From contig DAHH01000007.1 of the NCBI GenBank assembly GCA_002498385.1, positions 73,013 through 100,944 of the forward strand: DNA of 27,932 nt, in the 5' to 3' direction. Each line of letters begins with the position of its first letter. Within the stretch, counting starts at the first letter, position 1. The stretch comes from Methanobacterium sp. UBA410 (lineage in GTDB: Archaea; Methanobacteriota; Methanobacteria; Methanobacteriales; Methanobacteriaceae). Positions 1 through 9,274 of this stretch are shown here, piece after piece. The notes under the pieces were generated by a model. It was not told where the DNA came from. It did not search any database and saw nothing but the letters and a program-made list of their open reading frames with translations. The position numbers and the translations under genes were made by a program.

Positions 1-7
1 TAAATTG

Positions 8-15
8 AAAAAAAA
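8..15 (-). terminator. T-tract terminator candidate after the PAC2 gene
   Basis: A run of eight A on the plus strand reads as T8 on the minus strand, about 53 bases past the PAC2 stop codon. Archaeal RNA polymerase terminates at oligo-T in the non-template strand, so this could end the rpl44e-to-PAC2 transcript. A second A-rich stretch at 50-60 could act in the same way. No hairpin is evident. Confidence 0.4.
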
Positions 16-67
16 GTTAAATTAGTTTAATTAAGACTAAATGGGTTCAAAAAAGAAAAATCTGGAT

Positions 68-841
68 TTATCCTATGTAGCGGAGATCATCTTCACCTGA
101 AACTGCACCACTATTTCCAGATAATTTCTTTTCCATCTTCTGGGCATGAGATATCATATTTCGCGTTTCTTCGGCTCTTTCTTCAAGCTGAGATGTGTCA
201 ACTTCTATTTTGAGTATGTCAAGAAGCACGTTGAGAACCGCCTTGGAAGCCTCGGCATCTATGAAGTAGCCGTGGGTTTCACCCATTAAACAGACACCTT
301 CCATTCCTTTAGCCATTCCTAGGCCTAATAAAAGTCCAGAGGCACCCACTATTCCACCATCTGATGATCTTATGGATACTCCATGTTCTTTCAATCCTTT
401 CACAAGTTCGAGACTGGTTGCTGCACCAAATACCTTTGGATTTTCAACCTGCTGTCCTGTTCCAAGACCTCCAAGTGTGTAAATTCTTTTCAGGCCATAA
501 TCTTTAACAAAATCGATTATGGTTCCACATATTTCGTACTGGCCCTCTGCACTCAATCCCTGAGTGTTTCCAACAAGTATTATGTAGTCTCGTTTATCTT
601 CTCCCTCTGACTTGAGGAAGTAAAACTCGTTTTTCATGGTTTCAATAGTTCCATCTTCATCTACAAAAACTTGTGGTGGAAATGAAGGGGAGTAAAGTTC
701 TGCAAATTTCTCTGCATCCAACTCATGGATCATGTGATCCGCAACCAGTTTTCCAACATGTCCAACTCCAGGAAGGGCCTCTATAAGTATGGGTTCTGTG
801 AGTTCAACATCCTTTATAATTTTCACAAAGGTTTTATCCAT
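68..841 (-). CDS. PAC2 family protein (proteasome assembly chaperone-like)
   Basis: This 257-residue protein belongs to the PAC2 family, archaeal relatives of the eukaryotic proteasome assembly chaperone PAC2 (PbaA/PbaB type). Visible hallmarks are the N-terminal ALPGVGHVGKLVADHMI segment (residues about 23-39), a central YTLGGLGTGQ stretch and the glycine-rich GGIVGASGLLLGLG segment near residue 165. The C-terminal ~45 residues are charged and probably helical. The ATG directly follows the Nop10 stop codon (TAG then ATG with no gap), with GGAG eight bases upstream inside nop10, so translational coupling is likely. It is the last gene of the rpl44e-rps27e-aIF2alpha-nop10 run. The family assignment is secure; an actual role in proteasome assembly in this organism is inferred from the family. 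Confidence 0.9.
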   Translation of the reverse strand: MDKTFVKIIKDVELTEPILIEALPGVGHVGKLVADHMIHELDAEKFAELYSPSFPPQVFVDEDGTIETMKNEFYFLKSEGEDKRDYIILVGNTQGLSAEGQYEICGTIIDFVKDYGLKRIYTLGGLGTGQQVENPKVFGAATSLELVKGLKEHGVSIRSSDGGIVGASGLLLGLGMAKGMEGVCLMGETHGYFIDAEASKAVLNVLLDILKIEVDTSQLEERAEETRNMISHAQKMEKKLSGNSGAVSGEDDLRYIG

Positions 842-1018
842 CTAACCAACTCCTTGCTCTTTGAGCTGTTTTTTAAGAATTCGCCTGTACTTCCCATATC
901 TATCTTCAGGAGAATATTTGGGAGGGTATATTACTTCCACATCCCCACCACAGTGGGGACATACATCCTGGAGGGTGTACTCCCTGCAGGATTTACACCT
1001 CTTCATCTTTAGCTTCAT
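842..1018 (-). CDS. nop10: Nop10, H/ACA RNP subunit
   Basis: This short 58-residue protein starts MKLKMKRCKSCREYTL and carries the archaeal Nop10 zinc ribbon: C8xxC11 and C20xxC23 (CPHCGG), followed by the conserved PPKYSPEDRYGKYRR segment. Nop10 is a core subunit of H/ACA ribonucleoproteins. It binds the pseudouridine synthase Cbf5 and helps position guide-directed pseudouridylation of rRNA. The ATG at 1018 overlaps the aIF2alpha stop codon in an ATGA arrangement, and the TAG at 842-844 directly abuts the ATG of the PAC2 gene, so the three genes are tightly coupled. The aIF2alpha-Nop10 pairing is widely conserved in archaea, which supports this very small call. Confidence 0.95.
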   Translation of the reverse strand: MKLKMKRCKSCREYTLQDVCPHCGGDVEVIYPPKYSPEDRYGKYRRILKKQLKEQGVG

Positions 1019-1794
1019 TCTAGCTCACGCTGGAATTTACCCTCGCCGCCTTCACTCTCAACAACGTCTATAGCTTTCTGGGCAGCATCCTTAAGCATGT
1101 TCTCTGCTGTGATATAGTCAGATGATTTAACCATTAACCTGTACCTTGGAGCTCCAACACACTGAACTGAGATTACATCTGTATCTATGACACTCAGTGC
1201 CTTTTTTATGATCTCAACACCATCGGGTGCGTAGGATTTTAAGTCAACGTAACCCGTTATATGGACCTCAGGTGGGGATATGTTCCTTTTGGCCACCTCT
1301 GTAATGGCTTCAGCCCATTCCCTGCTTAAGTTGCTTTCCTTGAGTGATTCAACACCCTCCTCTGCAGCCACTTCAAAGACACCGTAAAGATCTCCAAATT
1401 CATCCATAAGGCCGTATCCAACTTCTTTGTAAGCTGTTTCCAGGTCTTTTCCAAGTTTTTTTGCAGAAAATTCAAGGAGTCTCTCTGCCTTCTGCTCTAT
1501 CTTCCACTGCTGCATCTTCCTTGTACGCTGATCTTCCCTTATTCTTTTAAGGGAAACATCAACGTGTCCCTTCTGTGGGTTAACACGCAGAACCCTTGCA
1601 ACGATCTTCTGGTTCTCACGCACGTAGTCCCTTATGTTTTTAACCCATCCAGAGGACACCTCTGATATGTGGATGAAGGCTTCCTTACCCTCGTATTCCT
1701 CAAGGTCTGCGAAGGCTCCGTAGTTTAGAACTTTGTGAACAGTTCCTACCACTAGATCTCCTTCATCTGGCCATTTCTTTCTCATTCTTACCAT
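1015..1794 (-). CDS. eif2a: Translation initiation factor aIF2 subunit alpha
   Basis: Alpha subunit (259 residues) of the heterotrimeric factor that brings Met-tRNAi to the small ribosomal subunit as a ternary complex with GTP. An N-terminal S1-type OB fold covers roughly residues 10-85 (EGDLVVGTV, NYGAFADLEEY, EAFIHISEVSSGWVKNI, GHVDVSLKRI). A helical middle domain and a C-terminal alpha/beta domain that contacts the gamma subunit follow. The frame stays open for 18 codons upstream, but the ATG at 1794 is chosen because AGGTG lies six bases before it and the family begins MVRMRKKWP. It lies downstream of rps27e across a 161-bp AT-rich gap holding TATA-like sequence and a 16-bp tandem duplication, so it may have its own promoter as well as read-through from the ribosomal genes. 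Confidence 0.97.
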   Translation of the reverse strand: MVRMRKKWPDEGDLVVGTVHKVLNYGAFADLEEYEGKEAFIHISEVSSGWVKNIRDYVRENQKIVARVLRVNPQKGHVDVSLKRIREDQRTRKMQQWKIEQKAERLLEFSAKKLGKDLETAYKEVGYGLMDEFGDLYGVFEVAAEEGVESLKESNLSREWAEAITEVAKRNISPPEVHITGYVDLKSYAPDGVEIIKKALSVIDTDVISVQCVGAPRYRLMVKSSDYITAENMLKDAAQKAIDVVESEGGEGKFQRELE

Positions 1795-1903
1795 TAGAAC
1801 ACCTAATATGTCTAATAAATTTTTTTTATTTATGCTGGCTCTCCACAAAAATTAGGGAAGCTACTAATTTAAGATTTTAGTTAAATATAAAATTTATTTA
1901 TAT

Positions 1904-1935
1904 CTTTTAATCTTAAATTCTTTTAATCTTAAATT
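1904..1935. repeat. Perfect 2 x 16 bp tandem duplication
   Basis: The unit CTTTTAATCTTAAATT occurs twice back to back (1904-1919 and 1920-1935) in the rps27e-aIF2alpha gap. It is one of a series of short tandem duplications in this window and sits next to TATA-like sequence around 1880-1902 on the minus strand. Confidence 0.95.
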
Positions 1936-1955
1936 CCAGTCCCTAAACTTCTGTT

Positions 1956-2141
1956 TTAATCGAGTACTTCAATGATCTGGGCCTTTATCTGGGATTTTCC
2001 ACCCTGGGACTTTACCAGAGTTTTTCCGCAGATTATGCATTTGACATTGGATGCAGCATGGTCAAAGACTATCTGCTGGTTTCCGCAGTCTGTGCATTTA
2101 ACCCTTAGAAAATTGCTTTTGTTAGTTCTGAATTTTGCCAT
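1956..2141 (-). CDS. rps27e: Ribosomal protein eS27 (S27e)
   Basis: This 61-residue small-subunit protein has one C4 zinc finger: CTDC at residues 16-19 and CIIC at 35-38. The pattern of N-terminal basic residues, then two CxxC pairs 15 residues apart, is typical of archaeal S27e. The ATG is preceded by GGGTGGT, and the gene lies 10 bp after rpl44e, so the two are co-transcribed and probably translated together. It is an archaeal/eukaryal-specific ribosomal protein with no bacterial counterpart. Confidence 0.96.
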   Translation of the reverse strand: MAKFRTNKSNFLRVKCTDCGNQQIVFDHAASNVKCIICGKTLVKSQGGKSQIKAQIIEVLD

Positions 2142-2151
2142 GGGACCACCC

Positions 2152-2430
2152 TTATCTTTTGAATTCTACTTTTCCAGTTCTGAATGTGGATCTTTTTATA
2201 TGGGTCTTTCCACATTCCTTGCACTTGTACCTCAAATCGAGTTTCTTAATTGGCTTGCTCCTTGATGGTAAAGGCCTTGGGTAACCCCTGTAACCTGCTG
2301 TAACCCTCCTAAACTGGCGCTGCCCCCATTTAAGTTCGCTTGCTTTTCTTCTTTTTGATTCAAATACTTCGTGAATTGTATGTTTTTTACAACTTGGACA
2401 GTAAGTTCTCCTCTCTTTTGGAATCTTCAT
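2152..2430 (-). CDS. rpl44e: Ribosomal protein eL42 (L44e)
   Basis: Large-subunit protein of 92 residues near the E-site. It has a zinc ribbon made of C11xxC14 (CPSC) and CKEC near residue 70, with a very basic middle (RRKASELKWGQRQFRRVTAGYRGYPRPLPS) typical of L44e. The start is well defined by GAGGTGAT four bases before the ATG. It is the first gene of the rpl44e-rps27e-aIF2alpha-nop10-PAC2 run, with a TATA box at about 2526-2536. Confidence 0.97.
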   Translation of the reverse strand: MKIPKERRTYCPSCKKHTIHEVFESKRRKASELKWGQRQFRRVTAGYRGYPRPLPSRSKPIKKLDLRYKCKECGKTHIKRSTFRTGKVEFKR

Positions 2431-2525
2431 ATAATCACCTCTCTGTAAAAATAAGTCGTTTATTAAACTTATTTAAACTAATTACAAGTTATCTTAAGAC
2501 TTAAACTAAATTTTAACTCTCAATG

Positions 2526-2536
2526 CATATAAAAAG
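2526..2536 (-). promoter_or_regulatory. TATA box for rpl44e operon
   Basis: On the minus strand this reads CTTTTTATATGC-like, a good match to the archaeal TATA consensus TTTATATA. It lies about 96 bp upstream of the rpl44e ATG, predicting a leader of roughly 70 nt. Inferred from position and sequence only. Confidence 0.55.
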
Positions 2537-2590
2537 TTTAATTTAGCTAGATCGATTATTTTTAACTATCTTGAATTTATTTATTATTCT

Positions 2591-4338
<1,748 letters not shown>

Positions 4339-4352
4339 TTTCATCCTCCTAG

Positions 4353-5075
4353 TTAATTCTTATCTTCTTTATCCATATTAGATTTTATATCAGCATTTTT
4401 TATATCAGCATTGTCCTTTACATCAACATTATTTTTACGCTGCATCTTACCAGAATTATCTGAAGTTTCCTTCGTGTCTGAATCGGCTTCAGGTGCTTTT
4501 TGTCTTCCCTCAGCAGCTTCAAGTTCTGAATGTATTTTATTGAGAAAACTGCTAGATAATAGTTTCTGAGCAAATGCAGCGGCCAATATGAGGATGCCTA
4601 TAAAGATGAAGAAAACTGAGATCATGGCCCTTTCACTGAAAACAACGTTGTCAGCCACCTTGTCAACAGGAACAAAGGAATTTACCAGACCATAAATTAT
4701 AAGAAAGACACCGGCTAAAATGGCAATTATCTGCATTATAAGCGTTTTTTTGGATATAAAAGTTCTGAAACCATTGTATTTCATGAGATGTTCCTTGATT
4801 GGAAAGTAATCTTCATGTGACTCAGTTTCAGTAACTTCTGTTTTAACATCAGCAGCCTGAGACTCAGTCTTTGATTTGGAAGGATCATCTGCATCAGCTT
4901 CAGAATCCACCTGGCTCGTTCTATGCAGGAACTCTTTGAAACCTGTAAGGAATGAAGCAGAACTGGAAGAATCCTCAGTTTCATCGTTTTTATCCATTTC
5001 TTCCTTCAAAGGAGTGTTCTCTTTCTTCGATGAATCTGTGCTTTTCCCTGTATCCTTATCTGAATCCTCTGACAA
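4353..5075 (-). CDS. Unknown two-helix membrane protein with charged tails
   Basis: I do not recognise a named family. The 240-residue translation has a long acidic Ser/Glu/Asp/Lys-rich N-terminal region (1-95), two hydrophobic segments (about 113-133 and 148-168) joined by a short loop, and a charged low-complexity C-terminal tail. The tail holds the repeat NADIKNADIK, created by a perfect 15-bp tandem duplication at 4383-4412. Both tails probably face the cytoplasm. TTG at 5075 is the likely start because GAGGAG sits nine bases upstream; the first ATG (codon 27) is the alternative. It lies between TFS and PCNA on the same strand with small gaps, so it is probably co-transcribed with transcription and replication genes. 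A structural or anchoring role would be speculation. Confidence 0.8.
   Translation of the reverse strand: MSEDSDKDTGKSTDSSKKENTPLKEEMDKNDETEDSSSSASFLTGFKEFLHRTSQVDSEADADDPSKSKTESQAADVKTEVTETESHEDYFPIKEHLMKYNGFRTFISKKTLIMQIIAILAGVFLIIYGLVNSFVPVDKVADNVVFSERAMISVFFIFIGILILAAAFAQKLLSSSFLNKIHSELEAAEGRQKAPEADSDTKETSDNSGKMQRKNNVDVKDNADIKNADIKSNMDKEDKN
4383..4412. repeat. In-frame 2 x 15 bp tandem duplication
   Basis: The unit TTTTATATCAGCATT is repeated perfectly (4383-4397, 4398-4412) inside the C-terminal tail of the membrane protein gene. It adds five residues (NADIK twice). A multiple of three in length, it keeps the frame. Confidence 0.95.
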
Positions 5076-5133
5076 TTTAATACGCTCCTCTACTTACATA
5101 CTGTTAAAGGATCACCTGATATACAAATCTGCA

Positions 5134-5451
5134 TTAATCATACTCACGCCAGGTGTGCCCACATTTAGTACACCTTAAAAATCTTGTTTCTGATTCATCA
5201 GCACTTCTTGTCTGCCTTAAACGCCAGTAGGCCTCATTGTTTCCACATTTAGAACATTTAACCTTTGTTTTTGGCAGTGTCTGAATGTCATCACCTGTGA
5301 TTATCACACTGTCGCTGGCTTCTACCTTCTCAGAAATCTCATACTTGTTCATTGATTCCTTGGTTATATCCATTTTGTATCCACAGTTTTTGCATTCAAA
5401 ACAATCACCCTGTGGAAACATTACAGTTCCACATTTTGGACAAAATTCCAT
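5134..5451 (-). CDS. tfs: Transcription factor S (TFS, TFIIS-like cleavage factor)
   Basis: Archaeal TFS of 105 residues, which stimulates transcript cleavage by backtracked RNA polymerase. The N-terminal zinc ribbon resembles RPB9/RpoM (C4xxC7 and cysteines at 17, 20 and 23). The C-terminal ribbon uses C66xxC69 and C94xxC97. The catalytic acidic pair is present in the loop RSADESETRF (D85, E86), so the protein should be an active cleavage factor. The ATG follows AGGAGG by six bases. A weak TATA-like stretch (TTTTTAATAAATAG on the minus strand, near 5500-5512) could be the promoter for TFS-membrane protein-PCNA-GINS. Confidence 0.96.
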   Translation of the reverse strand: MEFCPKCGTVMFPQGDCFECKNCGYKMDITKESMNKYEISEKVEASDSVIITGDDIQTLPKTKVKCSKCGNNEAYWRLRQTRSADESETRFLRCTKCGHTWREYD

Positions 5452-5658
5452 TTAAATCCTCCTCATATCACAGCTAGTGTTTTTATCTATTAGATTCTAT
5501 TTATTAAAAATTATTGAATTTTGTTTTTTTATTAAATCTTGTTTTTTAATTTCCTTGAATAAACTTAGGTTTTTGAAAATTTCAGTTTTAAAACTTAATT
5601 TTTGTTGTATTGGATATAAATTAGTTGTCCTTTAAATTACTGGTTTTACGGATCATTC

Positions 5659-6075
5659 CTAGACCCATCCTCTGGACCTTTGAAGGATATCCATGATATC
5701 TTCAATCATATTTTCATGATCAAATACCAGTTTAATCTTTAAAATTTCATCAATTAAAATTCATCAATACCTAGAAATTGAACTTCAGAGCAGCTGCTTT
5801 AAGTTTTTCACCGGGTTGAACTAAAAACATGCCGATACAATGTGCCCCTTGATCCCTTTAAGGATCAGAGTAGACTCCCACAATTTTATCAAGCTCCACT
5901 TCAAGGCCGGTTTCCATGTTTTTCCTCAGGCTGCAGATTCTACTGTTTCTCCATACTTGACAAAACCACTGAAATTGCCCAAAAACCCCTGTAAAGATTG
6001 TTTTTTCGTTTTATTAAACTAAAAAAACCATTTTCAGATGATATCTACAGTTAAAAGAGGATTTTTTAATACGAC
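5659..6075 (-). pseudogene. Decayed NUDIX hydrolase (ADP-ribose pyrophosphatase-like)
   Basis: The 860-bp gap between TFS and DUF99 (5452-6312) holds no intact gene. On the minus strand a NUDIX protein can be pieced together from several frames. PLLTVDII (6060-6037) shifts into ENGFFSLIKRKN and RGFWAIS. A shift near 5969 gives GFVKYGETVESAA, and a shift near 5928 gives RKNMETGLEVEL then DKIVGVYSDP. An in-frame TAA follows at 5858-5860, then RD, GMFLVQPGEKLKAAA, and, after another shift, LVFDHENMIEDIMDIL ending at TAG 5659-5661. The order matches the family exactly. The NUDIX box has lost a residue and its catalytic RExxEE glutamates. The flanks 5452-5658 and 6076-6312 are AT-rich with nothing I can support. 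Confidence 0.88.
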
Positions 6076-6312
6076 ATCCTGATTTGTTGACTACGATTGA
6101 GTAGCATTTAGTTAATCCCTGTACTATGCTAATCCTTAAATCAAGGATCAGTTAAACCATTTAATGAATCTAATTATGAACCTTAATCTGCATCAAAACT
6201 TTAATTACATCATATTATATCATGTGTTACTCATCAAATATTAATCATGATTTTAGTCATGACTCTTTTTTATCCTTTAATAAGCTGTGATCCTTCAAAA
6301 AAAAAGAACTGA

Positions 6313-6957
6313 TCATGCACTTCCCCTTGACTCTCCAGTTGTAACACCTGCAGCTATGATGTGTGCAGCCCTTATAGGTTCGGGTATGGCGCTTCTGGTT
6401 GCAGATAGTCTCACTATTTCTTTTGCATCCTCGAGGCCAATTCCTTGTGTCTGGATGTAGACTGACTCCTCGTTCTCAACCTTGTGTACTTCTCCAGCAG
6501 CCAAAACATTTTTCCACCGGTTTTCCCAGTCTGTGAAATTTTTCAGGGCCTCCTTTATCTTCCCAAAGTTTGGCTGTTTTCTCGTTACAACCACAACGGG
6601 TATTCCTGTTTCATGGAAGACCTCCTGGATGTTGACAACGTTAAAGCCTCCAAATGTCACACCGTCGAGCATTATAACTCCAAGCTGACCCTTGTGCCTT
6701 GAAGCATTCACCATTGCAACTATCTTTTCAGTTGCATCTGTACCGTCCACCTGAATATAGGTTCTTAAAACTCCATCAAGCCAGGCCCCGGCTCTGAAGA
6801 CGGTTCCTACCACCATCACGGGATCATGGGAGTGGGGTGTGAAAGGGGCATCATCAACCCCCAGAATTCTGATCTCCTGCTTTATTATCCTGAACTTTCT
6901 GTTTTGATCGCTTTGATCGCTTTTATTTTTATACATCTCTTGGATGATGGGAGTCAT
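6313..6957 (-). CDS. DUF99 / UPF0215 family protein
   Basis: This 214-residue protein matches DUF99, some members of which are labelled endonuclease dU in databases. Recognisable segments are EIRILGVDDAPF, VVGTVFRAGAWLDGV, LDGVTFGGFNVV, IPVVVVTRKQPN and the C-terminal SATRSAIPEPIRAAHIIA. The family usually starts just before the RKFR..EIRILGVDD part, so this protein has an N-terminal extension of about 18 residues that includes SDQSDQN, encoded by a perfect 9-bp tandem duplication (6904-6921). The start could therefore be the ATG at 6957 (weak GGGAA upstream) or the one seven codons later. It follows rpoL by 17 bp in the same unit. Nuclease function is family-level knowledge only. Confidence 0.88.
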   Translation of the reverse strand: MTPIIQEMYKNKSDQSDQNRKFRIIKQEIRILGVDDAPFTPHSHDPVMVVGTVFRAGAWLDGVLRTYIQVDGTDATEKIVAMVNASRHKGQLGVIMLDGVTFGGFNVVNIQEVFHETGIPVVVVTRKQPNFGKIKEALKNFTDWENRWKNVLAAGEVHKVENEESVYIQTQGIGLEDAKEIVRLSATRSAIPEPIRAAHIIAAGVTTGESRGSA

Positions 6958-6976
6958 CTTCTATTCCCAAGGAGAT

Positions 6977-7240
6977 TTATTCCTCAGAAGGTTCTATGAA
7001 ACCTTTAAACTCATCACATTTTGATTTAATTGATTCTGCGGCAATTTTAAGTGATTTTTTTGGATTTTTAGCTTTAATCTGCAGTTTTGGTTCGCCTATG
7101 ATTGGGTGCTCTATAACGTATGCTGCTGCTTCAACATCTTCGTCCTCCATCAAAGCCTTTCTCAATGCATTGCAGAGTGTGTGGGTTTCCCCTGTAATTT
7201 CTATCTCTAATTCCTTTTTTTTATCTGTTATTACCTTCAT
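6977..7240 (-). CDS. rpoL: DNA-directed RNA polymerase subunit L (Rpo11)
   Basis: Small RNA polymerase subunit of 87 residues that pairs with subunit D to form the assembly platform, equivalent to eukaryotic RPB11 and to part of the bacterial alpha subunit. The alpha-like motif ITGETHTLCNALRKALMEDEDVEAAAYVIEHP (residues about 14-45) is diagnostic. The open frame runs 25 codons further upstream into csl4, but the ATG at 7240 is chosen. It follows the csl4 stop codon by one base, GAGGG lies just upstream inside csl4, and the family begins MKVI..KKELEIEI. It is translationally coupled to csl4. Confidence 0.96.
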   Translation of the reverse strand: MKVITDKKKELEIEITGETHTLCNALRKALMEDEDVEAAAYVIEHPIIGEPKLQIKAKNPKKSLKIAAESIKSKCDEFKGFIEPSEE

Positions 7241-7241
7241 T

Positions 7242-7811
7242 TTATCCCTCGTATTCTGAAGAAAGATTTCTTTTCTCTTTTCTTCCACAATTTGGACATT
7301 TAACCTCTTTTTCACCTATTTCTTTCATGAAGTGCCTACATTTGGTGCACATTGCCTTTAAGACTCCCAGCTCATCTTCTGCCGTTGTAAGATCAACGTT
7401 GTCAACACCCATGAGCCGCGTCACCCTTGCCTCAACAAGGTCTCCGATCCTGAATTCATCGGATAGTTTTGAAACGTATCCTTTATCAGCCTGGGATATG
7501 TGTATGGCTCCTGAAAAAGAGGTTGCAAGACTTCTCCTGTTGCCTTTAATTCCCTCAATCTTCATTAGGGCACGCTGCCCCCTGACTTCTGATATCTGCC
7601 CAACAACAAGATTTCCTCTCTTCAATATTGAAGGAGAACTGGTTTTTGGGATTATTGATATCTTCTTATTTTTACTGTCCATGGAGACTGTTCCTGCCAC
7701 AAGGGACCTTATCTCACCATTGTCTTCATAGGTCCACTCTGATGGAACAAACTCTTCAGTAACCCCCAAAGCATCACCGGGCAGAACAAAATCTCCAGAT
7801 CTGGTTTTCAT
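7242..7811 (-). CDS. csl4: Exosome RNA-binding subunit Csl4
   Basis: Cap protein (189 residues) of the archaeal RNA exosome, which binds RNA and feeds it to the Rrp41/Rrp42 ring. The N-terminal domain (MKTRSGDFVLPGDALGVTEEF) is typical. A central S1 RNA-binding domain covers about residues 62-145 (LVVGQISEVRG, GAIHISQADKGY, GDLVEARV). A C-terminal zinc ribbon uses C155xxC158 and C172xxC175. GAGGTGA is five bases before the ATG. It is first in the csl4-rpoL-DUF99 unit. TATA-like sequences on the minus strand lie near 7889-7899 and 7862-7872. Confidence 0.95.
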   Translation of the reverse strand: MKTRSGDFVLPGDALGVTEEFVPSEWTYEDNGEIRSLVAGTVSMDSKNKKISIIPKTSSPSILKRGNLVVGQISEVRGQRALMKIEGIKGNRRSLATSFSGAIHISQADKGYVSKLSDEFRIGDLVEARVTRLMGVDNVDLTTAEDELGVLKAMCTKCRHFMKEIGEKEVKCPNCGRKEKRNLSSEYEG

Positions 7812-7937
7812 TGATTCACCTCAACTTAGAATAAGTATACATGAATTTCATGAGTAATGCCCATTTCATAAATGTTTTTGCAGTGTTCATATAACTACTT
7901 TACGATGATTTTAATATTTTTATGGAGAGTGATATTT

Positions 7938-7969
7938 AGAACTTTCCATTGATAGAACTTTTCATTGGG
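7938..7969. repeat. Imperfect 2 x 16 bp tandem duplication
   Basis: Units AGAACTTTCCATTGAT (7938-7953) and AGAACTTTTCATTGGG (7954-7969) match at 13 of 16 positions. They lie in the 231-bp gap between csl4 and dph2, where I see no other feature except a short palindrome CATGAATTTCATG at 7840-7852. Confidence 0.8.
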
Positions 7970-8042
7970 ATGGAACATTTGGGTAGTTCATGATTTGAAT
8001 AATTCGCGGAACACTTGAATTCTTATTATTAAAGATTGCACT

Positions 8043-9032
8043 TCAGTACTTGATTTCATCCATCTCGTAGTCATCCCAGTTTCGAATTCCAAGAACTATT
8101 TCAAGCTCTTGAGGTGTTAAAAGGGGTTTTTTATACATTTTAGAATCATCTATGGCTATTCGTGGACAGGCAGTCATTACAAATGCATCCAAATCCCTGA
8201 AGGGTGTTAAAAGTTCGGGTGAAACATCGTCAAGCATGATTACAAATGCTTCCATTCCCATTTTATGTATGGTTTTCTTCAAAGCCTGTGCAAGGTCCAG
8301 TCTTGACTGGCCTTTTTTGGAGGAAACAATGATCCCAAAATTTTTGGCATCCATTGCCTTTGCTATCCTTGCAAAGCGAATCCTCAATATTCTGTCTGCA
8401 AATTCATCGATGTTTCTGGCCTTGCCCATGTATGGATCCGCTATTATAACTGGTTTATCTGTGAAAAGTTTGATGCCCAGACTGTGGAAGTTCCCGGTGC
8501 CAACGTATAGAAATGCATCAACATCAAGTTCCTTGATGGCTGAGAAGTTGCATCCCAAGACCTGGCCCTTCTGCGTGCCCCTCCCCTTCTTCATGACAAC
8601 AGTTTTTCCATGGTTTTCAAGGAATTCTGTCATTTTTTTAAGGAGGTAAAGGTGCTGAGTTGTTGTAACAAGCCCTATTTTCTCATAGCCTTCAAGAAGA
8701 TCAAGCGCACCATCAAGGGATTTAATTAGATCCACGTTGGAATGTGCATCCACAAAGAGCACAGGCACATCGTAGTTAAGGGGAAGAGGTGTATGTCCAA
8801 AGTGGACCACAAGGTCGGCTGCACCATTCATTTCTGTGTCTACAACATCACAGGCCCCGTAACAGGGATCTCCAGATATCAAAACAACTGCATCAGTTTG
8901 GTCTTCGATCTGCCTTGCAACCTCGGTTGCATAAATTTTAAGGCCTTCGGGAAACTGCAGTCCAACAGTTTTCACATTTTTTTCCCTTATTTTTTTTACA
9001 ATCCTTCCTATCTCAAATTCGTATCTCAACAT
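8043..9032 (-). CDS. dph2: Diphthamide biosynthesis enzyme Dph2
   Basis: Archaeal Dph2 (329 residues), the unusual radical SAM enzyme that transfers the 3-amino-3-carboxypropyl group of SAM to a histidine of elongation factor aEF2, the first step of diphthamide synthesis. The three domains each offer a cluster-binding cysteine: C57 (or C61) in GDPCYGACD, C161 in GCNFSAI and C289 in MTACPRIAIDD. These match the three-cysteine 4Fe-4S site of archaeal Dph2 rather than a CxxxCxxC radical SAM motif. GGAAG lies upstream of the ATG, and a TATA-like TTAATATAG is near 9078-9088, so it is probably its own transcription unit. Length is normal for the family. Confidence 0.96.
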   Translation of the reverse strand: MLRYEFEIGRIVKKIREKNVKTVGLQFPEGLKIYATEVARQIEDQTDAVVLISGDPCYGACDVVDTEMNGAADLVVHFGHTPLPLNYDVPVLFVDAHSNVDLIKSLDGALDLLEGYEKIGLVTTTQHLYLLKKMTEFLENHGKTVVMKKGRGTQKGQVLGCNFSAIKELDVDAFLYVGTGNFHSLGIKLFTDKPVIIADPYMGKARNIDEFADRILRIRFARIAKAMDAKNFGIIVSSKKGQSRLDLAQALKKTIHKMGMEAFVIMLDDVSPELLTPFRDLDAFVMTACPRIAIDDSKMYKKPLLTPQELEIVLGIRNWDDYEMDEIKY

Positions 9033-9084
9033 GTTTTCTTCCTTTGAGGTTGCTTTTTCTGACCTTAATTTAGGTTTCTATATT

Positions 9085-9120
9085 AATTGGTTCCCTGATT
9101 CCAATTAGTTCCCTGATTCC
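9085..9120. repeat. 2 x 18 bp tandem duplication
   Basis: AATTGGTTCCCTGATTCC (9085-9102) is followed at once by AATTAGTTCCCTGATTCC (9103-9120), 17 of 18 identical. It lies upstream of the putative dph2 TATA box in the 242-bp gap between hpt and dph2. The rest of that gap has only degenerate AATTCAAA-like words. Confidence 0.95.
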
Positions 9121-9274
9121 ATCTTGATTAGCTTTTTATTTAGTTCAAAGCCTTCATTAATTCAAAACTTTTAGCCAGTTCAAAATTTCATTAAAATTGA
9201 GTTCCAATTGAATTTAATGGATGAACAAAACTTGGAAATTAATGAAACTTAATGAAAAGAATGAGCTGGACAAC

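Noticed and set aside
1795..1848. 18-codon upstream extension of aIF2alpha
   Set aside because: No ribosome binding site there; the ATG at 1794 has AGGTG and the standard N terminus.
5840..6022. Plus-strand 60-codon frame in the TFS-DUF99 gap
   Set aside because: It is antisense to the NUDIX pseudogene; its sequence has no family resemblance and no ribosome binding site.
7241..7315. Longer rpoL start overlapping csl4
   Set aside because: The extra 25 residues duplicate csl4 coding sequence in another frame; the ATG after the csl4 stop gives the family N terminus.
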